Of a stretch of 18,672 bases of DNA, positions 1 to 8,325 are shown in pieces; position 1 is the first letter of the stretch, and each line of letters begins with the position of its first letter. The DNA is taken from positions 1 to 18,672 of the forward strand of contig DFWZ01000026.1 of assembly GCA_002381565.1 (NCBI GenBank). Direction: 5' to 3'. The notes below the pieces were generated by a model. It was not told the DNA's origin and searched no databases. It saw only the letters and a list, made by a program, of their open reading frames with translations. Source of the stretch: Gallionella sp. UBA4121 (GTDB taxonomy: Bacteria > Pseudomonadota > Gammaproteobacteria > Burkholderiales > Gallionellaceae). Both the position numbers and the translations under genes were made by a program.

Positions 1-1086
1 GTGTTGTTGCTCAATGATGGCATGCTGGAATTCGACGTGGTAGAGGTTATCGGTTCCAAGGTTGTTTGCAAGGTGGTGCGCGGTGGTGTGCTGTCCAACA
101 ACAAAGGCATCAATCGCAAGGGCGGTGGCTTAACGGCGCCTGCGCTGACCGAGAAGGATATGGAGGACATCAAGACGGCTGCGTTAATCAAGGCCGACTA
201 TCTGGCAATTTCATTTCCACGCAGCGGTGACGACATGCGTTTTGCGCGCAAGTTGATGCACGAGGCGGGAGGACAGAGTCTGCTGATGGCCAAGATCGAA
301 CGTGCGGAAGCGATTCCTGCATTGGCCGATATCATCGACGCGTCTGATGCCATCATGGTGGCACGCGGCGATTTGAGCGTTGAAGTCGGTGATGCGGCCG
401 TGCCCGGACTGCAAAAGCGCATGATCAAGATGGCCAGAGCAAAAAATCGCCTGGTGATCACGGCCACGCAGATGATGGAATCCATGATTACCAATCCGAT
501 CCCGACACGGGCTGAGGTTTCAGACGTGGCAAATGCGGTATTGGATGGCACGGATGCGGTAATGCTGTCGGCGGAAACCGCCGTTGGTGATTATCCGGTG
601 GAAACCATCGACGCAATGGTGCGCATTTGCCTGAACGCGGAGCATCAACCGGATGATCAGGACTTTGATCGTCGCGGGCTGACGCAGAAATTTACCCGCA
701 TTGATCAATCGATCGCGATGTCAGCATTGTTTGCTGCTTCCCATTTCGATGTGAAGGCGATTGTGGCGCTGACGCAATCGGGCTCTACGGCTTTGTGGAT
801 GTCGCGTGTTAATGCGGGTGTACCTATTTTCGCCATGACACCGGTGGAACAAACTCTGACCAAGGTGACCTTGTTCAGTGGCGTGCATCCTGTCTATTTC
901 CCAAGCAGAAACGTGAAACAACCTGCGCAGGAACTGATCGATGCGGAGCAAAAACTGGTTGAACTGGGCTATGTCAAGGACGGTGACCTGGTGGTGGTTA
1001 CCGTAGGCGAAGCCGTGGGTAAATCGGGACATACCAACACAATGAAGATCGTCAGAGTAGGCGATCACCACAAGAACAGCATTTGA
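1..1086 (+). CDS. pyk: Pyruvate kinase, 3' part (5' end outside window)
   Basis: Catalyses phosphoenolpyruvate + ADP to pyruvate + ATP, the last step of glycolysis, in the cytosol. The visible 361 codons cover the end of the B domain, the second half of the TIM barrel and the C-terminal domain. Seen directly: the KIERAEA stretch with the catalytic Lys and metal-binding Glu (about residues 98-104), the IMVARGDLSVE signature (about 117-127) and the TATQMMESM segment (about 154-162). Full-length family members are about 470-480 aa, so roughly 115 residues are missing upstream. The reading frame is open from base 1, so the GTG there is most likely an internal codon and not the start. fba follows 68 bp downstream on the same strand, the usual betaproteobacterial pyk-fba order. 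Identity is certain; the isozyme class is not assigned. Confidence 0.96.
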   Translation: MLLLNDGMLEFDVVEVIGSKVVCKVVRGGVLSNNKGINRKGGGLTAPALTEKDMEDIKTAALIKADYLAISFPRSGDDMRFARKLMHEAGGQSLLMAKIERAEAIPALADIIDASDAIMVARGDLSVEVGDAAVPGLQKRMIKMARAKNRLVITATQMMESMITNPIPTRAEVSDVANAVLDGTDAVMLSAETAVGDYPVETIDAMVRICLNAEHQPDDQDFDRRGLTQKFTRIDQSIAMSALFAASHFDVKAIVALTQSGSTALWMSRVNAGVPIFAMTPVEQTLTKVTLFSGVHPVYFPSRNVKQPAQELIDAEQKLVELGYVKDGDLVVVTVGEAVGKSGHTNTMKIVRVGDHHKNSI

Positions 1087-1154
1087 TAGATGCTGCCCTG
1101 CCAGTTGCACGGGGTAGTACAAGTTTGTAATCTAAATTTAATCAGGAGGAAAAA

Positions 1155-2219
1155 ATGGCTTTAGTATCTTTGCGTCAACTTCTCGATCACGCAGCTGAGC
1201 ACAGCTACGGTTTGCCGGCATTCAACGTCAACAACCTGGAACAGGTCAAGGCGATCATGGAAGCGGCTGACGAATGCAACAGCCCGGTCATCATGCAAGG
1301 CTCCGCCGGTGCGCGTAAATACGCGGGTGAACCGTTCCTGCGCCACCTTATCGAAGCTGCTGTGGAAATGTACCCGCATATCCCGGTTGTCATGCACCAG
1401 GATCACGGTGCATCTGAAGCGGTATGTATCAACGCGATTCGTTCCGGCTTTTCCAGCGTGATGATGGATGGTTCGTTGATGACTGATGCCAAGACACCTG
1501 CTTCATTTGAATACAACGTCAATATTTCGCGTCGTGTAGTTGAAATGTCGCATGCGGTTGGTGTGTCTGTCGAAGGTGAATTAGGTTGCCTAGGTTCTTT
1601 GGAGACTGGCGAAGGCGAGCAGGAAGATGGTCAGGGCGCTGTAGGCGTATTGAGCCATGACCAGTTGCTGACTGATCCTGAAGAAGCGGCAGAATTCGTA
1701 CGCCAAACCGGTGTGGATGCACTGGCGATCGCCATCGGCACTTCACATGGCGCGTACAAGTTTACCCGCCCTCCTACCGGTGCCGTGTTGCGTATCGACC
1801 GCATCAAGGAGATCCACGCGCGTCTGCCTAATACCCATCTTGTGATGCACGGCTCATCTTCCGTGCCACAAGAATGGCTGAAAATCATCAACGAGTTTGG
1901 CGGCGCTATGGGAGAAACCTACGGCGTGCCGGTTGAAGAAATCGTCGAAGGTATCAAGAACGGTGTGCGCAAGGTGAATATCGATACTGATCTGCGTATG
2001 GCATCCACAGGCGCGACTCGTCGTTATCTGGCGCAAAATCCTAAGGACTTCGACCCACGCAAATTCATGGCAGAAACGACCAAGGCGATGAAGGGGATCT
2101 GTAAGGCGCGTTACGAAGCGTTCGGTTGTGCCGGTCAGGCCGGCAAGATCAAGCCGATCTCGCTCGATGCAATGGCGAACCGTTATGCCAAGGGTGAGCT
2201 GAACGCCATCGTCAAGTAA
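1155..2219 (+). CDS. fba: Class II fructose-bisphosphate aldolase (Calvin-cycle/CbbA type)
   Basis: Zn-dependent aldolase joining dihydroxyacetone phosphate and glyceraldehyde 3-phosphate to fructose 1,6-bisphosphate. The CbbA-type enzymes also make sedoheptulose 1,7-bisphosphate in the Calvin cycle. The 354-aa length fits class IIB. Visible motifs: MHQDHG with catalytic Asp83 and Zn ligand His84, GELG with Glu142, GTSHG with His198, MHGSSS with His232 and the phosphate-binding NIDTD (275-279). The start is fixed by a strong AGGAGG ribosome binding site 6 bp upstream. The gene sits between pyk and the cbb genes and ends at a strong terminator. It is clearly distinct from the second aldolase at 14925-16103, which lacks the NIDTD motif. 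Confidence 0.96.
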   Translation: MALVSLRQLLDHAAEHSYGLPAFNVNNLEQVKAIMEAADECNSPVIMQGSAGARKYAGEPFLRHLIEAAVEMYPHIPVVMHQDHGASEAVCINAIRSGFSSVMMDGSLMTDAKTPASFEYNVNISRRVVEMSHAVGVSVEGELGCLGSLETGEGEQEDGQGAVGVLSHDQLLTDPEEAAEFVRQTGVDALAIAIGTSHGAYKFTRPPTGAVLRIDRIKEIHARLPNTHLVMHGSSSVPQEWLKIINEFGGAMGETYGVPVEEIVEGIKNGVRKVNIDTDLRMASTGATRRYLAQNPKDFDPRKFMAETTKAMKGICKARYEAFGCAGQAGKIKPISLDAMANRYAKGELNAIVK

Positions 2220-2239
2220 GCAGTAGTTGTCTGAGTAAT

Positions 2240-2267
2240 AAAAAAGCGACCTTCGGGTCGCTTTTTT
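2240..2267. terminator. Bidirectional intrinsic terminator between fba and cbbR
   Basis: A perfect 12-bp stem (AAAAAAGCGACC / GGTCGCTTTTTT) closes a TTCG tetraloop. The run of A on one side and T on the other lets it terminate fba on the + strand and the convergent cbbR on the - strand. Confidence 0.93.
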
Positions 2268-2321
2268 ATTGGCAGTCTGATGCCCGATTTTATCAATATG
2301 ACAAACTGTTAACGGTACATG

Positions 2322-3221
2322 TTATTTGCCATACGCCGCTTCATTCAGCAAAAAATTCTTGAATGACAAGGCGGCGCTGGACAGCCGCTTGTTGCGACGA
2401 TGAGCCACGAACCAGTGACGCATCAGCGGAAAATGCTCCACGTCGAGTGTCACCAGGCGATGTGTTTCCAGCTCCAGTTCGAGGCTGTGCAGAGACAGTA
2501 TGCCCAGCCCCATGCCCGCACGCACTGCCTGCTTGATGGCTTCATTGGTTTCCATTTCCATGCTGATGTGTGGCTGGACGCCATGCTGCGCGAAAACCCG
2601 CTCCATTGCGCTTCGTGTGCCGGATCCTTTCTCCCGCGATAAAAAATTTTCATCTGAGAGCCGGGAAAATGGGATGTGTTGCAGTGTAGCCAGGGGATGG
2701 CCGGGTGCGGCAATCACCACCAGCGGATTGGCCAGAAAGGATTGAAAATCCAGATCCAGCCCTTCGGGTGGTTGGCCCAGTATGGCCAGATCAGTGCTGT
2801 TATCACTCAGTTGTTTGAGTACGGCGTCTCGGTTGGCGACTTGCAGTATCACGTTGATATTGGGATGAAGCTGGCAGAACTTTGCCAGCAATTGCGGTGT
2901 GAAGTAGTTGGCCGTATTGACGACAGATAAAGTCAGTTTGCCCTGCCCCAGTCCTTTCATCTCGTCGAACACAGCATCCATTTCAGACAACTGTTGAGCA
3001 ATGTTGCGGGCATAGGGAAATAATTCGCGACCGGCTTCGGTCAGATAAATTTTCTTGCCCATCTGTTCGAATAACGGCAAGCCAATATGCCCTTCCAGTT
3101 GCTTGATTTGCATGGATACTGCCGGTTGCGAGAGGTATAGCTCTTCGGCTGCACGCGAGTAGTTCAAGTGGCTGGCCACTTTCTCGAATACCTGCAATTG
3201 ACGCAACGTAAAATTGGCCAT
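2322..3221 (-). CDS. cbbR: LysR-type regulator of the cbb genes (CbbR)
   Basis: LysR-family transcription factor of 299 aa, the standard length. The N-terminal winged helix-turn-helix is visible at about residues 17-60, with YSRAAEELYLSQPAVSMQIK as the recognition region, followed by the linker helix and a periplasmic-binding-protein-like effector domain (about 90-295). The gene is transcribed divergently from cbbM, the classic arrangement for CbbR, which activates cbb operons in response to metabolites such as RuBP or NADPH in studied species. The ATG at 3221 opens the typical 'ANFTLRQLQVF' N-terminus; I see no strong Shine-Dalgarno before it. The intergenic region carries a LysR-type T-N11-A dyad. 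Function is inferred from family plus position; the LysR assignment itself is secure. Confidence 0.9.
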   Translation of the reverse strand: MANFTLRQLQVFEKVASHLNYSRAAEELYLSQPAVSMQIKQLEGHIGLPLFEQMGKKIYLTEAGRELFPYARNIAQQLSEMDAVFDEMKGLGQGKLTLSVVNTANYFTPQLLAKFCQLHPNINVILQVANRDAVLKQLSDNSTDLAILGQPPEGLDLDFQSFLANPLVVIAAPGHPLATLQHIPFSRLSDENFLSREKGSGTRSAMERVFAQHGVQPHISMEMETNEAIKQAVRAGMGLGILSLHSLELELETHRLVTLDVEHFPLMRHWFVAHRRNKRLSSAALSFKNFLLNEAAYGK

Positions 3222-3250
3222 GATTGAATGGTTGGGTTAAGATCCTTATT

Positions 3251-3290
3251 ATTATAACAAACCATAAGCAATACTTATGGTTTTTATAAT
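3251..3290. promoter_or_regulatory. Probable CbbR operator with opposed -10 boxes in the cbbR/cbbM region
   Basis: A 10-bp perfect inverted repeat, AAACCATAAG (3259-3268) and CTTATGGTTT (3274-3283), is separated by CAATA. The repeat extends outward with ATTATAA (3251-3257) and TTATAAT (3284-3290), interrupted by one extra C at 3258. The core ATAAG-N5-CTTAT (3264-3278) matches the LysR T-N11-A rule. The outer arms read TATAAT in opposite directions: leftward toward cbbR (3256-3251) and rightward toward cbbM (3285-3290). A protein on the dyad would therefore contact both promoters, consistent with cbbR autoregulation and cbbM activation (inferred). Confidence 0.72.
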
Positions 3291-3303
3291 AACAATTTAT
3301 TAT
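3286..3303. promoter_or_regulatory. Second AT-rich dyad, possible CbbR activation half-site
   Basis: ATAATAA (3286-3292), CAAT, then TTATTAT (3297-3303) forms a perfect 7-bp inverted repeat that overlaps the right end of the larger dyad. CbbR proteins usually bind a recognition site and an adjacent activation site next to the -35 region, and this location suits the second. A weak alternative cbbM -10 (TATAGT, 3324-3329) lies 20 bp downstream. Low complexity makes chance occurrence possible. Confidence 0.4.
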
Positions 3304-3400
3304 CATTTATAGAGCTGCCAAACTATAGTCACACCCGTTGCACGTCGTTGCGAATTTGCAGCCAGACAAAATTATCGTTAACACTCAGGAGAGCTAAGTT

Positions 3401-4780
3401 ATGGATCAATCAAATCGTTATGCAGATCTGACATTGAAAGAAGAAGATCTGATCAAGGGTGACAAGCACATTCTGGTCGCTTACCACATGCAGCCAGCTA
3501 CGGGTTACGGTTATCTGGAAGTGGCAGCGCACGTTGCGGCCGAATCCTCTACCGGTACCAACGTTGAAGTATCCACAACGGATGACTTCACCAAGGGCGT
3601 GGATGCACTGGTGTACTTCATCGACGAAGCCAAGGGCATCATGAAGGTTGCCTACCCGAACGAGCTGTTTGATCGCAACATGATCGACGGTCGTGCGATG
3701 ATCGTTTCATTCCTGACGCTCGCTGTTGGTAACAACCAGGGTATGGGTGACGTGAAGCATCTTCAGATGCAGGATTTCTATGTGCCTTGGTCCATGTTGC
3801 GTTTGTTCGATGGCCCATCAAAGGACATCACCGACATGTGGGATATTCTGGGTCGCTCACGCGTCAACGGCGGTTATATCGCCGGTACCATCATCAAGCC
3901 TAAGCTGGGTCTGCGCCCAGAACCGTTCGCAAAGGCAGCTTACCAGTTCTGGCTGGGCGGTGACTTCATCAAGAACGATGAGCCACAGGGAAATCAGACT
4001 TTCTGTCCAATGAAGAAAGTGATCCCGCTGGTTTACGACGCAATGAAGCGCGCTATGGATGAAACAGGTCAGGCCAAGCTGTTCTCGGCCAACATCACAG
4101 CTGACGATCATTATGAAATGCTCGCCCGCGCCGATTACATCCTGGAAACTTTCGGGCCTGACGCAAACAAGGTTGCATTCCTGGTGGACGGCTATGTTGG
4201 CGGTCCCGGCATGATCACGACCGCGCGTCGCCAGTATCCAAATCAATACCTGCACTACCATCGTGCTGGTCACGGCGCGATCACCTCGCCTTCTGCAGTG
4301 CGTGGCTATACCGCGTTTGTATTGGGCAAGCTGTCCCGTCTGCAAGGTGCTTCAGGAATCCACGTAGGGACCATGGGCTACGGCAAGATGGAAGGCGGTA
4401 GGGATGACCGCAATATCGCTTATATGATCGAGCGCGATTCTGCGGATGGTCCTTACTACCATCAGGAGTGGCACGGCATGAAGCCAACCACGCCTATCAT
4501 CTCCGGCGGTATGAATGCGCTGCGTCTGCCAGGCTTCTTTGAAAACCTGGGACACGGCAACGTGATCAATACTTCGGGTGGCGGCTCTTACGGTCACATC
4601 GACTCACCGGCAGCTGGCGCGATTTCTCTGCGTCAGTCGTTTGAGTGCTGGAAAGCGGGTGCTGACCCGATCGAATTCGCGAAGGAGCACAAGGAATTTG
4701 CTCGCGCATTCGAGTCCTTCCCGGGCGATGCGGACAAGTTGTATCCAGGCTGGCGCGAAAAGCTGGGCGTACACAAGTAA
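3401..4780 (+). CDS. cbbM: Form II ribulose-1,5-bisphosphate carboxylase (RuBisCO)
   Basis: Fixes CO2 onto ribulose 1,5-bisphosphate to give two 3-phosphoglycerates, as a homodimer or oligomer of large subunits only. The 459 aa collinear with Rhodospirillum rubrum CbbM carry the key residues at the same numbers: Lys166 in KPKLGLRP, the carbamylated Lys191 with Asp193 and Glu194 in GGDFIKNDEP, and loop-6 Lys329 in HVGTMGYGKMEG. Tyr replaces the commoner Phe in that loop motif. The start is supported by an AGGAGA site about 7 bp upstream. It is divergent from cbbR, followed by its own terminator, then cbbQ and cbbO. No small subunit gene is present. Form II enzymes have low CO2/O2 specificity, which points to a low-oxygen or CO2-rich niche (inferred). 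Confidence 0.98.
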   Translation: MDQSNRYADLTLKEEDLIKGDKHILVAYHMQPATGYGYLEVAAHVAAESSTGTNVEVSTTDDFTKGVDALVYFIDEAKGIMKVAYPNELFDRNMIDGRAMIVSFLTLAVGNNQGMGDVKHLQMQDFYVPWSMLRLFDGPSKDITDMWDILGRSRVNGGYIAGTIIKPKLGLRPEPFAKAAYQFWLGGDFIKNDEPQGNQTFCPMKKVIPLVYDAMKRAMDETGQAKLFSANITADDHYEMLARADYILETFGPDANKVAFLVDGYVGGPGMITTARRQYPNQYLHYHRAGHGAITSPSAVRGYTAFVLGKLSRLQGASGIHVGTMGYGKMEGGRDDRNIAYMIERDSADGPYYHQEWHGMKPTTPIISGGMNALRLPGFFENLGHGNVINTSGGGSYGHIDSPAAGAISLRQSFECWKAGADPIEFAKEHKEFARAFESFPGDADKLYPGWREKLGVHK

Positions 4781-4808
4781 GCCTGTCCGGCTCTGCTTGG
4801 TGAAAACG

Positions 4809-4836
4809 CGCCCCCACTCGATGGGGGCGTTTTTTT
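4809..4836 (+). terminator. Intrinsic terminator after cbbM
   Basis: An 8-bp GC-rich stem (CGCCCCCA / TGGGGGCG) with a CTCGA loop is followed by seven T. It should end most cbbM transcripts, leaving cbbQ-cbbO expressed by read-through or from an unidentified promoter in the 140 bp before cbbQ. This fits a high RuBisCO to low activase ratio. Confidence 0.92.
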
Positions 4837-4976
4837 CCAAAAGTTAAAACCGTTCAAATCAAGAGGAATAGTTAACCTGACTTGTCCGCATGCGGTGTAA
4901 CCAATGCCGGTGTCATTGGGCGGTCTGGTTGAGTTGTGAAGTGTCCTAAAGAGGGCTTACCAAAGGAAATTGACCA

Positions 4977-5780
4977 ATGAACAATATAGATCAATACAAG
5001 ATTCAGCAGGAGCCGTTCTATCAGGCACAAAGCAATGAAGTCGCCTTGTATGAAGCCGCCTATGCCGCGCGTTTGCCGGTGATGGTAAAGGGGCCGACAG
5101 GTTGCGGCAAGTCGCGTTTTATTGAGTACATGGCATGGAAGCTGAACAAGCCGCTGATTACCGTCGCATGTAATGAAGATATGACGGCAAGCGATCTGGT
5201 TGGGCGCTATCTGCTAGATGCAAATGGCACACGCTGGCTGGATGGTCCTTTGACTACTGCTGCGCGCATTGGCGCGATCTGTTATCTGGATGAAATCGTC
5301 GAGGCGCGCCAGGACACCACCGTAGTGATCCACCCGCTGACTGATCACAGAAGAACGTTGCCACTTGATAAAAAAGGGGAGTTGATATCTGCGCACCCTG
5401 ATTTTCAGCTGGTTATCTCCTACAATCCGGGATATCAGAGTCTGCTGAAAGATCTGAAGCAGTCAACAAAGCAACGTTTTACAGCGTTCGATTTCGACTA
5501 TCCGTCAGCCGAACTGGAAACTGAAATTCTGGCCACGGAAACAGGTATGGATAAGGACATTGCAGCCAAACTGGTGAAAATTGGCTCGACTGCACGCAAC
5601 CTGAAGGGGCATGGCCTGGATGAAGGTATCTCGACACGCTTGCTGGTATATGCAGCTACTTTGATAAAGGGTGGGGTCGAACCCAGAGATGCCTGCCGTA
5701 TGGCTCTGGTGCGCCCGATTACGGACGATGCAGACATACGCGATACGCTGGATCACGCAATCGATGCGGTGTTTGCCTAG
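4977..5780 (+). CDS. cbbQ: RuBisCO activase AAA+ subunit CbbQ
   Basis: MoxR-group AAA+ ATPase of 267 aa that, with CbbO, removes inhibitory sugar phosphates from RuBisCO. Visible: Walker A GPTGCGKS (39-46), Walker B ICYLDEI (101-107), and the C-terminal CbbQ region. A Shine-Dalgarno AAGGAA lies about 10 bp before the ATG. It lies 196 bp downstream of cbbM and 11 bp upstream of cbbO, matching the form II-associated cbbM-cbbQ-cbbO order (Q2O2 type). The identity as a MoxR ATPase is certain from sequence; the activase role follows from the neighbours and the known family. Confidence 0.95.
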   Translation: MNNIDQYKIQQEPFYQAQSNEVALYEAAYAARLPVMVKGPTGCGKSRFIEYMAWKLNKPLITVACNEDMTASDLVGRYLLDANGTRWLDGPLTTAARIGAICYLDEIVEARQDTTVVIHPLTDHRRTLPLDKKGELISAHPDFQLVISYNPGYQSLLKDLKQSTKQRFTAFDFDYPSAELETEILATETGMDKDIAAKLVKIGSTARNLKGHGLDEGISTRLLVYAATLIKGGVEPRDACRMALVRPITDDADIRDTLDHAIDAVFA

Positions 5781-5791
5781 TCATTAAAATC

Positions 5792-8044
5792 ATGAAAACC
5801 ATACCTGTGGAACTGGAAGTCTATTGGGAGCAGCTGGCCTGCGGGTTTCCGCGCGTCTCTGAGGTGTTTCCCGATTGTATGCGTGCGGCGCTGGCGAGCT
5901 TGTCGCAGGATGGGGTTGCTGCTTATATCGAGTATGCAAGCTTTCTGGGCAAAATGGGGCGTGGCGCTGAACCTATCCTTATCTTTCTGGAGGAGTGGCC
6001 AAGCGTCGCCGGGATATTGGGTGAAGATGCACTCCCTTCGATTTCTGAATGCATACGCAGGCTATACAAGTCGCCGAACGGCAAGGCAATCATCCCCTTC
6101 CTGCAATCCTTGCCAAGCGTAGCGCGAAGGTTACCTACACAACAGCAAATGCAGGAGTATCTGAAACTTGTTGTGGATTTTATGGACCGTACCACCGGTT
6201 CGATACACGGCATACATCAAACTTTTGCCAGTCCTGGCTTGCCGGCGTTCTTCAAGCAGATAAGCTTGCTGCTTGGTCAGCTGTCTTTGGCAGGTTTAAA
6301 GAAGTGGGTAGATTACGGGGTCCGTTTTTACAACGATCATCCGGAGCGGCAGATCGATTATTTCAGTCTGCAATCGGCCGACAGCCGCGCGGTGCTGCAG
6401 CGCGAGCGGCATGGCACCTTGCTGATGGACAATGAGCGAAAACTGGACATGTATCTGCGTGGGCTCTGGCAGGATGAAGATCAGCTGATTCCTTATTCGA
6501 GCATGTACGATGAATTGCGCAAGCCGCTCCCTTACTACGACAAGCTTGGTATTCGTGTGCCGGATGTCTATACCGATCGGAATGGCATTGCTGGCATAGA
6601 TAGATACCGTGCAGTGCTGGCCCATATTGTAGGCCACAGGCGCTGGAGTACAGCTATTTTTGCCGACAATTTCAGCCCGTTCCAGCGTATGGCGGTGGAG
6701 TTTCTGGAAGACAGCCGGGTGGAGTATCTGGCAATGCGCGAGTATCCTGGCCTGCGCCGAATATTTATGGCGCTGCATCCTGTGCCGGAGGAAAATGCCT
6801 GTGATCAGGAAGCGGAGTCATGTATACGGCATCGTCTGGCCATGCTCTCTCGCGCGTTGCTTGACCCGCAGCATCCATACAAAAACCTGTATATCGTGGA
6901 ATTTGCGCAACGATTTCACGATCTGATGCAGCAAGATGGTGCGGGTACGCAGGAAATGGCTGATCTGGCCGTTTCTTTCGTCGCGAAGACGCGCGTTCAG
7001 AGCGACCAGTTGGCAAAGACACACTTCAAAGACACGGAGATCGATTATCGTGACGATAACCGCCACCTGTGGAAATTCATAGAGCAAGGCGACGAGGAGG
7101 AGGCGTTCGACGAGGCGCGCAGGGTTGAGTCCGGCGAAGAGATGAAGGGCTTGCCGCCACGTCACTACCACGAGTGGGATTACAACAGCCAGAGTTATCG
7201 TCCTGACTGGGTCAGTGTGTATGAAGGCTTGCATCCGAGCGGCGATGCAGCTGACATCGACAGGCTGTTGGCCAAGCATGCGGCGCTGGCCAAGCGCTTG
7301 AAGAAAATGCTCGAACTGCTCAAGCCTCAGGATAAGGTGCGCATCCGTTATCAGGAGGAAGGCAGTGAGCTGGATCTGGATGTGGCGTTGCGTTCGTTGA
7401 TCGACTATAAGGGCGGTTCAGCGCCCGATCCGCGCATTAACATGAGCCATCGCAACGATGGACGCAGCATTGCGGTGATGGTACTGCTGGATCTGTCCGA
7501 ATCGCTTAATGAAACGGCAGCCGGCAGCGATCAGACGATACTGGAACTGAGTCAGGAAGCGGTGTCATTGCTGGCCTGGGCGGTGCAGCAACTGGGTGAT
7601 CCGTTCGCCATCGCAGGCTTTCATTCCAATACGCGTCACGATGTGCGCTATATGCACATCAAGGGATACAGCGAAAAGTGGGATGACGAGGTGAAGGGCA
7701 GGCTGGCAGCCATGGAAGCCAGTTATTCGACGCGCATGGGGGCGGCGATGCGTCATGCGGCGCACTATCTGGACAAACAGCAGGCCGACAAGAAGCTGAT
7801 GTTGATCCTGACCGATGGTGAGCCTGCGGACATAGACAGCAAGGATGGGCGCATTCTGATCGAAGATGCGAGGCAGGCCGTCAGGGAACTCGACCAGCAA
7901 GGCATCTATGCGTACTGCATCAATCTTGATCCCAAGGCAGATGAGTACGTGAAAGATATTTTCGGCAAGCAGTACACCATTATCGACAAGGTGGCGCAGT
8001 TGCCGGAAAAACTACCTGCTCTTTTTATATCCTTAACAAAATAA
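5792..8044 (+). CDS. cbbO: RuBisCO activase adaptor CbbO with von Willebrand factor A domain
   Basis: Large partner of CbbQ, 750 aa. The N-terminal ~540 residues are the helical CbbO region, and the C-terminal VWA domain (about 558-745) carries the MIDAS metal site: DLSES with Asp567, Ser569 and Ser571, the YSTRMG Thr at 647, and LTDGEP with Asp675. In the studied CbbQO system the VWA MIDAS contacts an acidic residue of RuBisCO while CbbQ drives remodelling. The start is 11 bp after the cbbQ stop without an obvious Shine-Dalgarno, suggesting translational coupling. The last codons (PALFISLTK then stop) are echoed twice downstream of the gene, see 8058-8234. Confidence 0.95.
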   Translation: MKTIPVELEVYWEQLACGFPRVSEVFPDCMRAALASLSQDGVAAYIEYASFLGKMGRGAEPILIFLEEWPSVAGILGEDALPSISECIRRLYKSPNGKAIIPFLQSLPSVARRLPTQQQMQEYLKLVVDFMDRTTGSIHGIHQTFASPGLPAFFKQISLLLGQLSLAGLKKWVDYGVRFYNDHPERQIDYFSLQSADSRAVLQRERHGTLLMDNERKLDMYLRGLWQDEDQLIPYSSMYDELRKPLPYYDKLGIRVPDVYTDRNGIAGIDRYRAVLAHIVGHRRWSTAIFADNFSPFQRMAVEFLEDSRVEYLAMREYPGLRRIFMALHPVPEENACDQEAESCIRHRLAMLSRALLDPQHPYKNLYIVEFAQRFHDLMQQDGAGTQEMADLAVSFVAKTRVQSDQLAKTHFKDTEIDYRDDNRHLWKFIEQGDEEEAFDEARRVESGEEMKGLPPRHYHEWDYNSQSYRPDWVSVYEGLHPSGDAADIDRLLAKHAALAKRLKKMLELLKPQDKVRIRYQEEGSELDLDVALRSLIDYKGGSAPDPRINMSHRNDGRSIAVMVLLDLSESLNETAAGSDQTILELSQEAVSLLAWAVQQLGDPFAIAGFHSNTRHDVRYMHIKGYSEKWDDEVKGRLAAMEASYSTRMGAAMRHAAHYLDKQQADKKLMLILTDGEPADIDSKDGRILIEDARQAVRELDQQGIYAYCINLDPKADEYVKDIFGKQYTIIDKVAQLPEKLPALFISLTK

Positions 8045-8057
8045 GGACCGGGCAGTT

Positions 8058-8136
8058 TTCGGTAAAGGCCAAAGCGTTTTAACGTTTAAGTCGCAACCAG
8101 AAGCTGCCCGCACTGTTTATTTCCTTAACGAAATAA
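8058..8136 (+). pseudogene. Decayed repeat of the cbbO 3' end, copy 2
   Basis: Read in the frame that ends at the TAA of 8134-8136, this stretch gives QKLPALFISLTK and stop, nearly the same as the true cbbO C-terminus (EKLPALFISLTK). Most differences are third-codon-position changes (GCT/GCA, CTT/CTG, ATA/ATT, ACA/ACG). Upstream, TTC-GGT-AAA at 8058-8066 matches the FGK codons of cbbO (7961-7969), but the segment between is several bases shorter and out of frame. It has no start codon or ribosome binding site of its own and is best read as a remnant. Confidence 0.65.
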
Positions 8137-8159
8137 AGAACAGCTAAATTTGGCCGAGT

Positions 8160-8234
8160 AACGGTAAAAATTAACTGCCATGCGGTTGCGCCAGCCAAAA
8201 ATGATCCGCACTATGTATTTCCTTGAGCAAATGA
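8160..8234 (+). pseudogene. Decayed repeat of the cbbO 3' end, copy 3
   Basis: In the frame ending at TGA 8232-8234 this reads SALCISLSK and stop, a weaker copy of the cbbO tail, with an internal TGA just upstream. A GGTAAA at 8163 again matches the Gly-Lys codons. The three equivalent stop codons lie at 8044, 8136 and 8234, spaced 92 and 98 bp. It is more degraded than copy 2. The remaining bases of the 281-bp cbbO-fbp gap show only the fbp ribosome binding site and a possible TAGAAT -10 at 8280-8285. Confidence 0.55.
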
Positions 8235-8325
8235 TGGCTGATTAAATAAACTGGCACGCAGAGCAAGGCAGAAAAGCGGTAGAATCATGGGCCATGAATT
8301 TAGTATTTATAACTGAGGAGAAAGC

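Noticed and set aside
1..3. GTG at the first base as the start of pyruvate kinase
   Set aside because: About 115 N-terminal residues of the family are missing and the frame is open to the window edge, so the gene simply begins outside the window.
1105..1133. TTGCAC-N17-TAATCT as an fba promoter
   Set aside because: Only half of each hexamer matches the consensus; too weak to list as a feature.
3857..4345. 162-codon open frame antisense to cbbM
   Set aside because: Opposite the RuBisCO active-site region with no motif or start signal; treated as a shadow.
8020..8240. CRISPR-like or regular tandem repeat in the cbbO-fbp gap
   Set aside because: The copies are degenerate, unequal in spacing and match the coding end of cbbO, so they are gene remnants and not a repeat-spacer array.
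8250..8270. Possible sigma-54 promoter before fbp (CTGGCACG)
   Set aside because: The GG half is perfect, but the required GC at the -12 position, 10 bp further, is absent.
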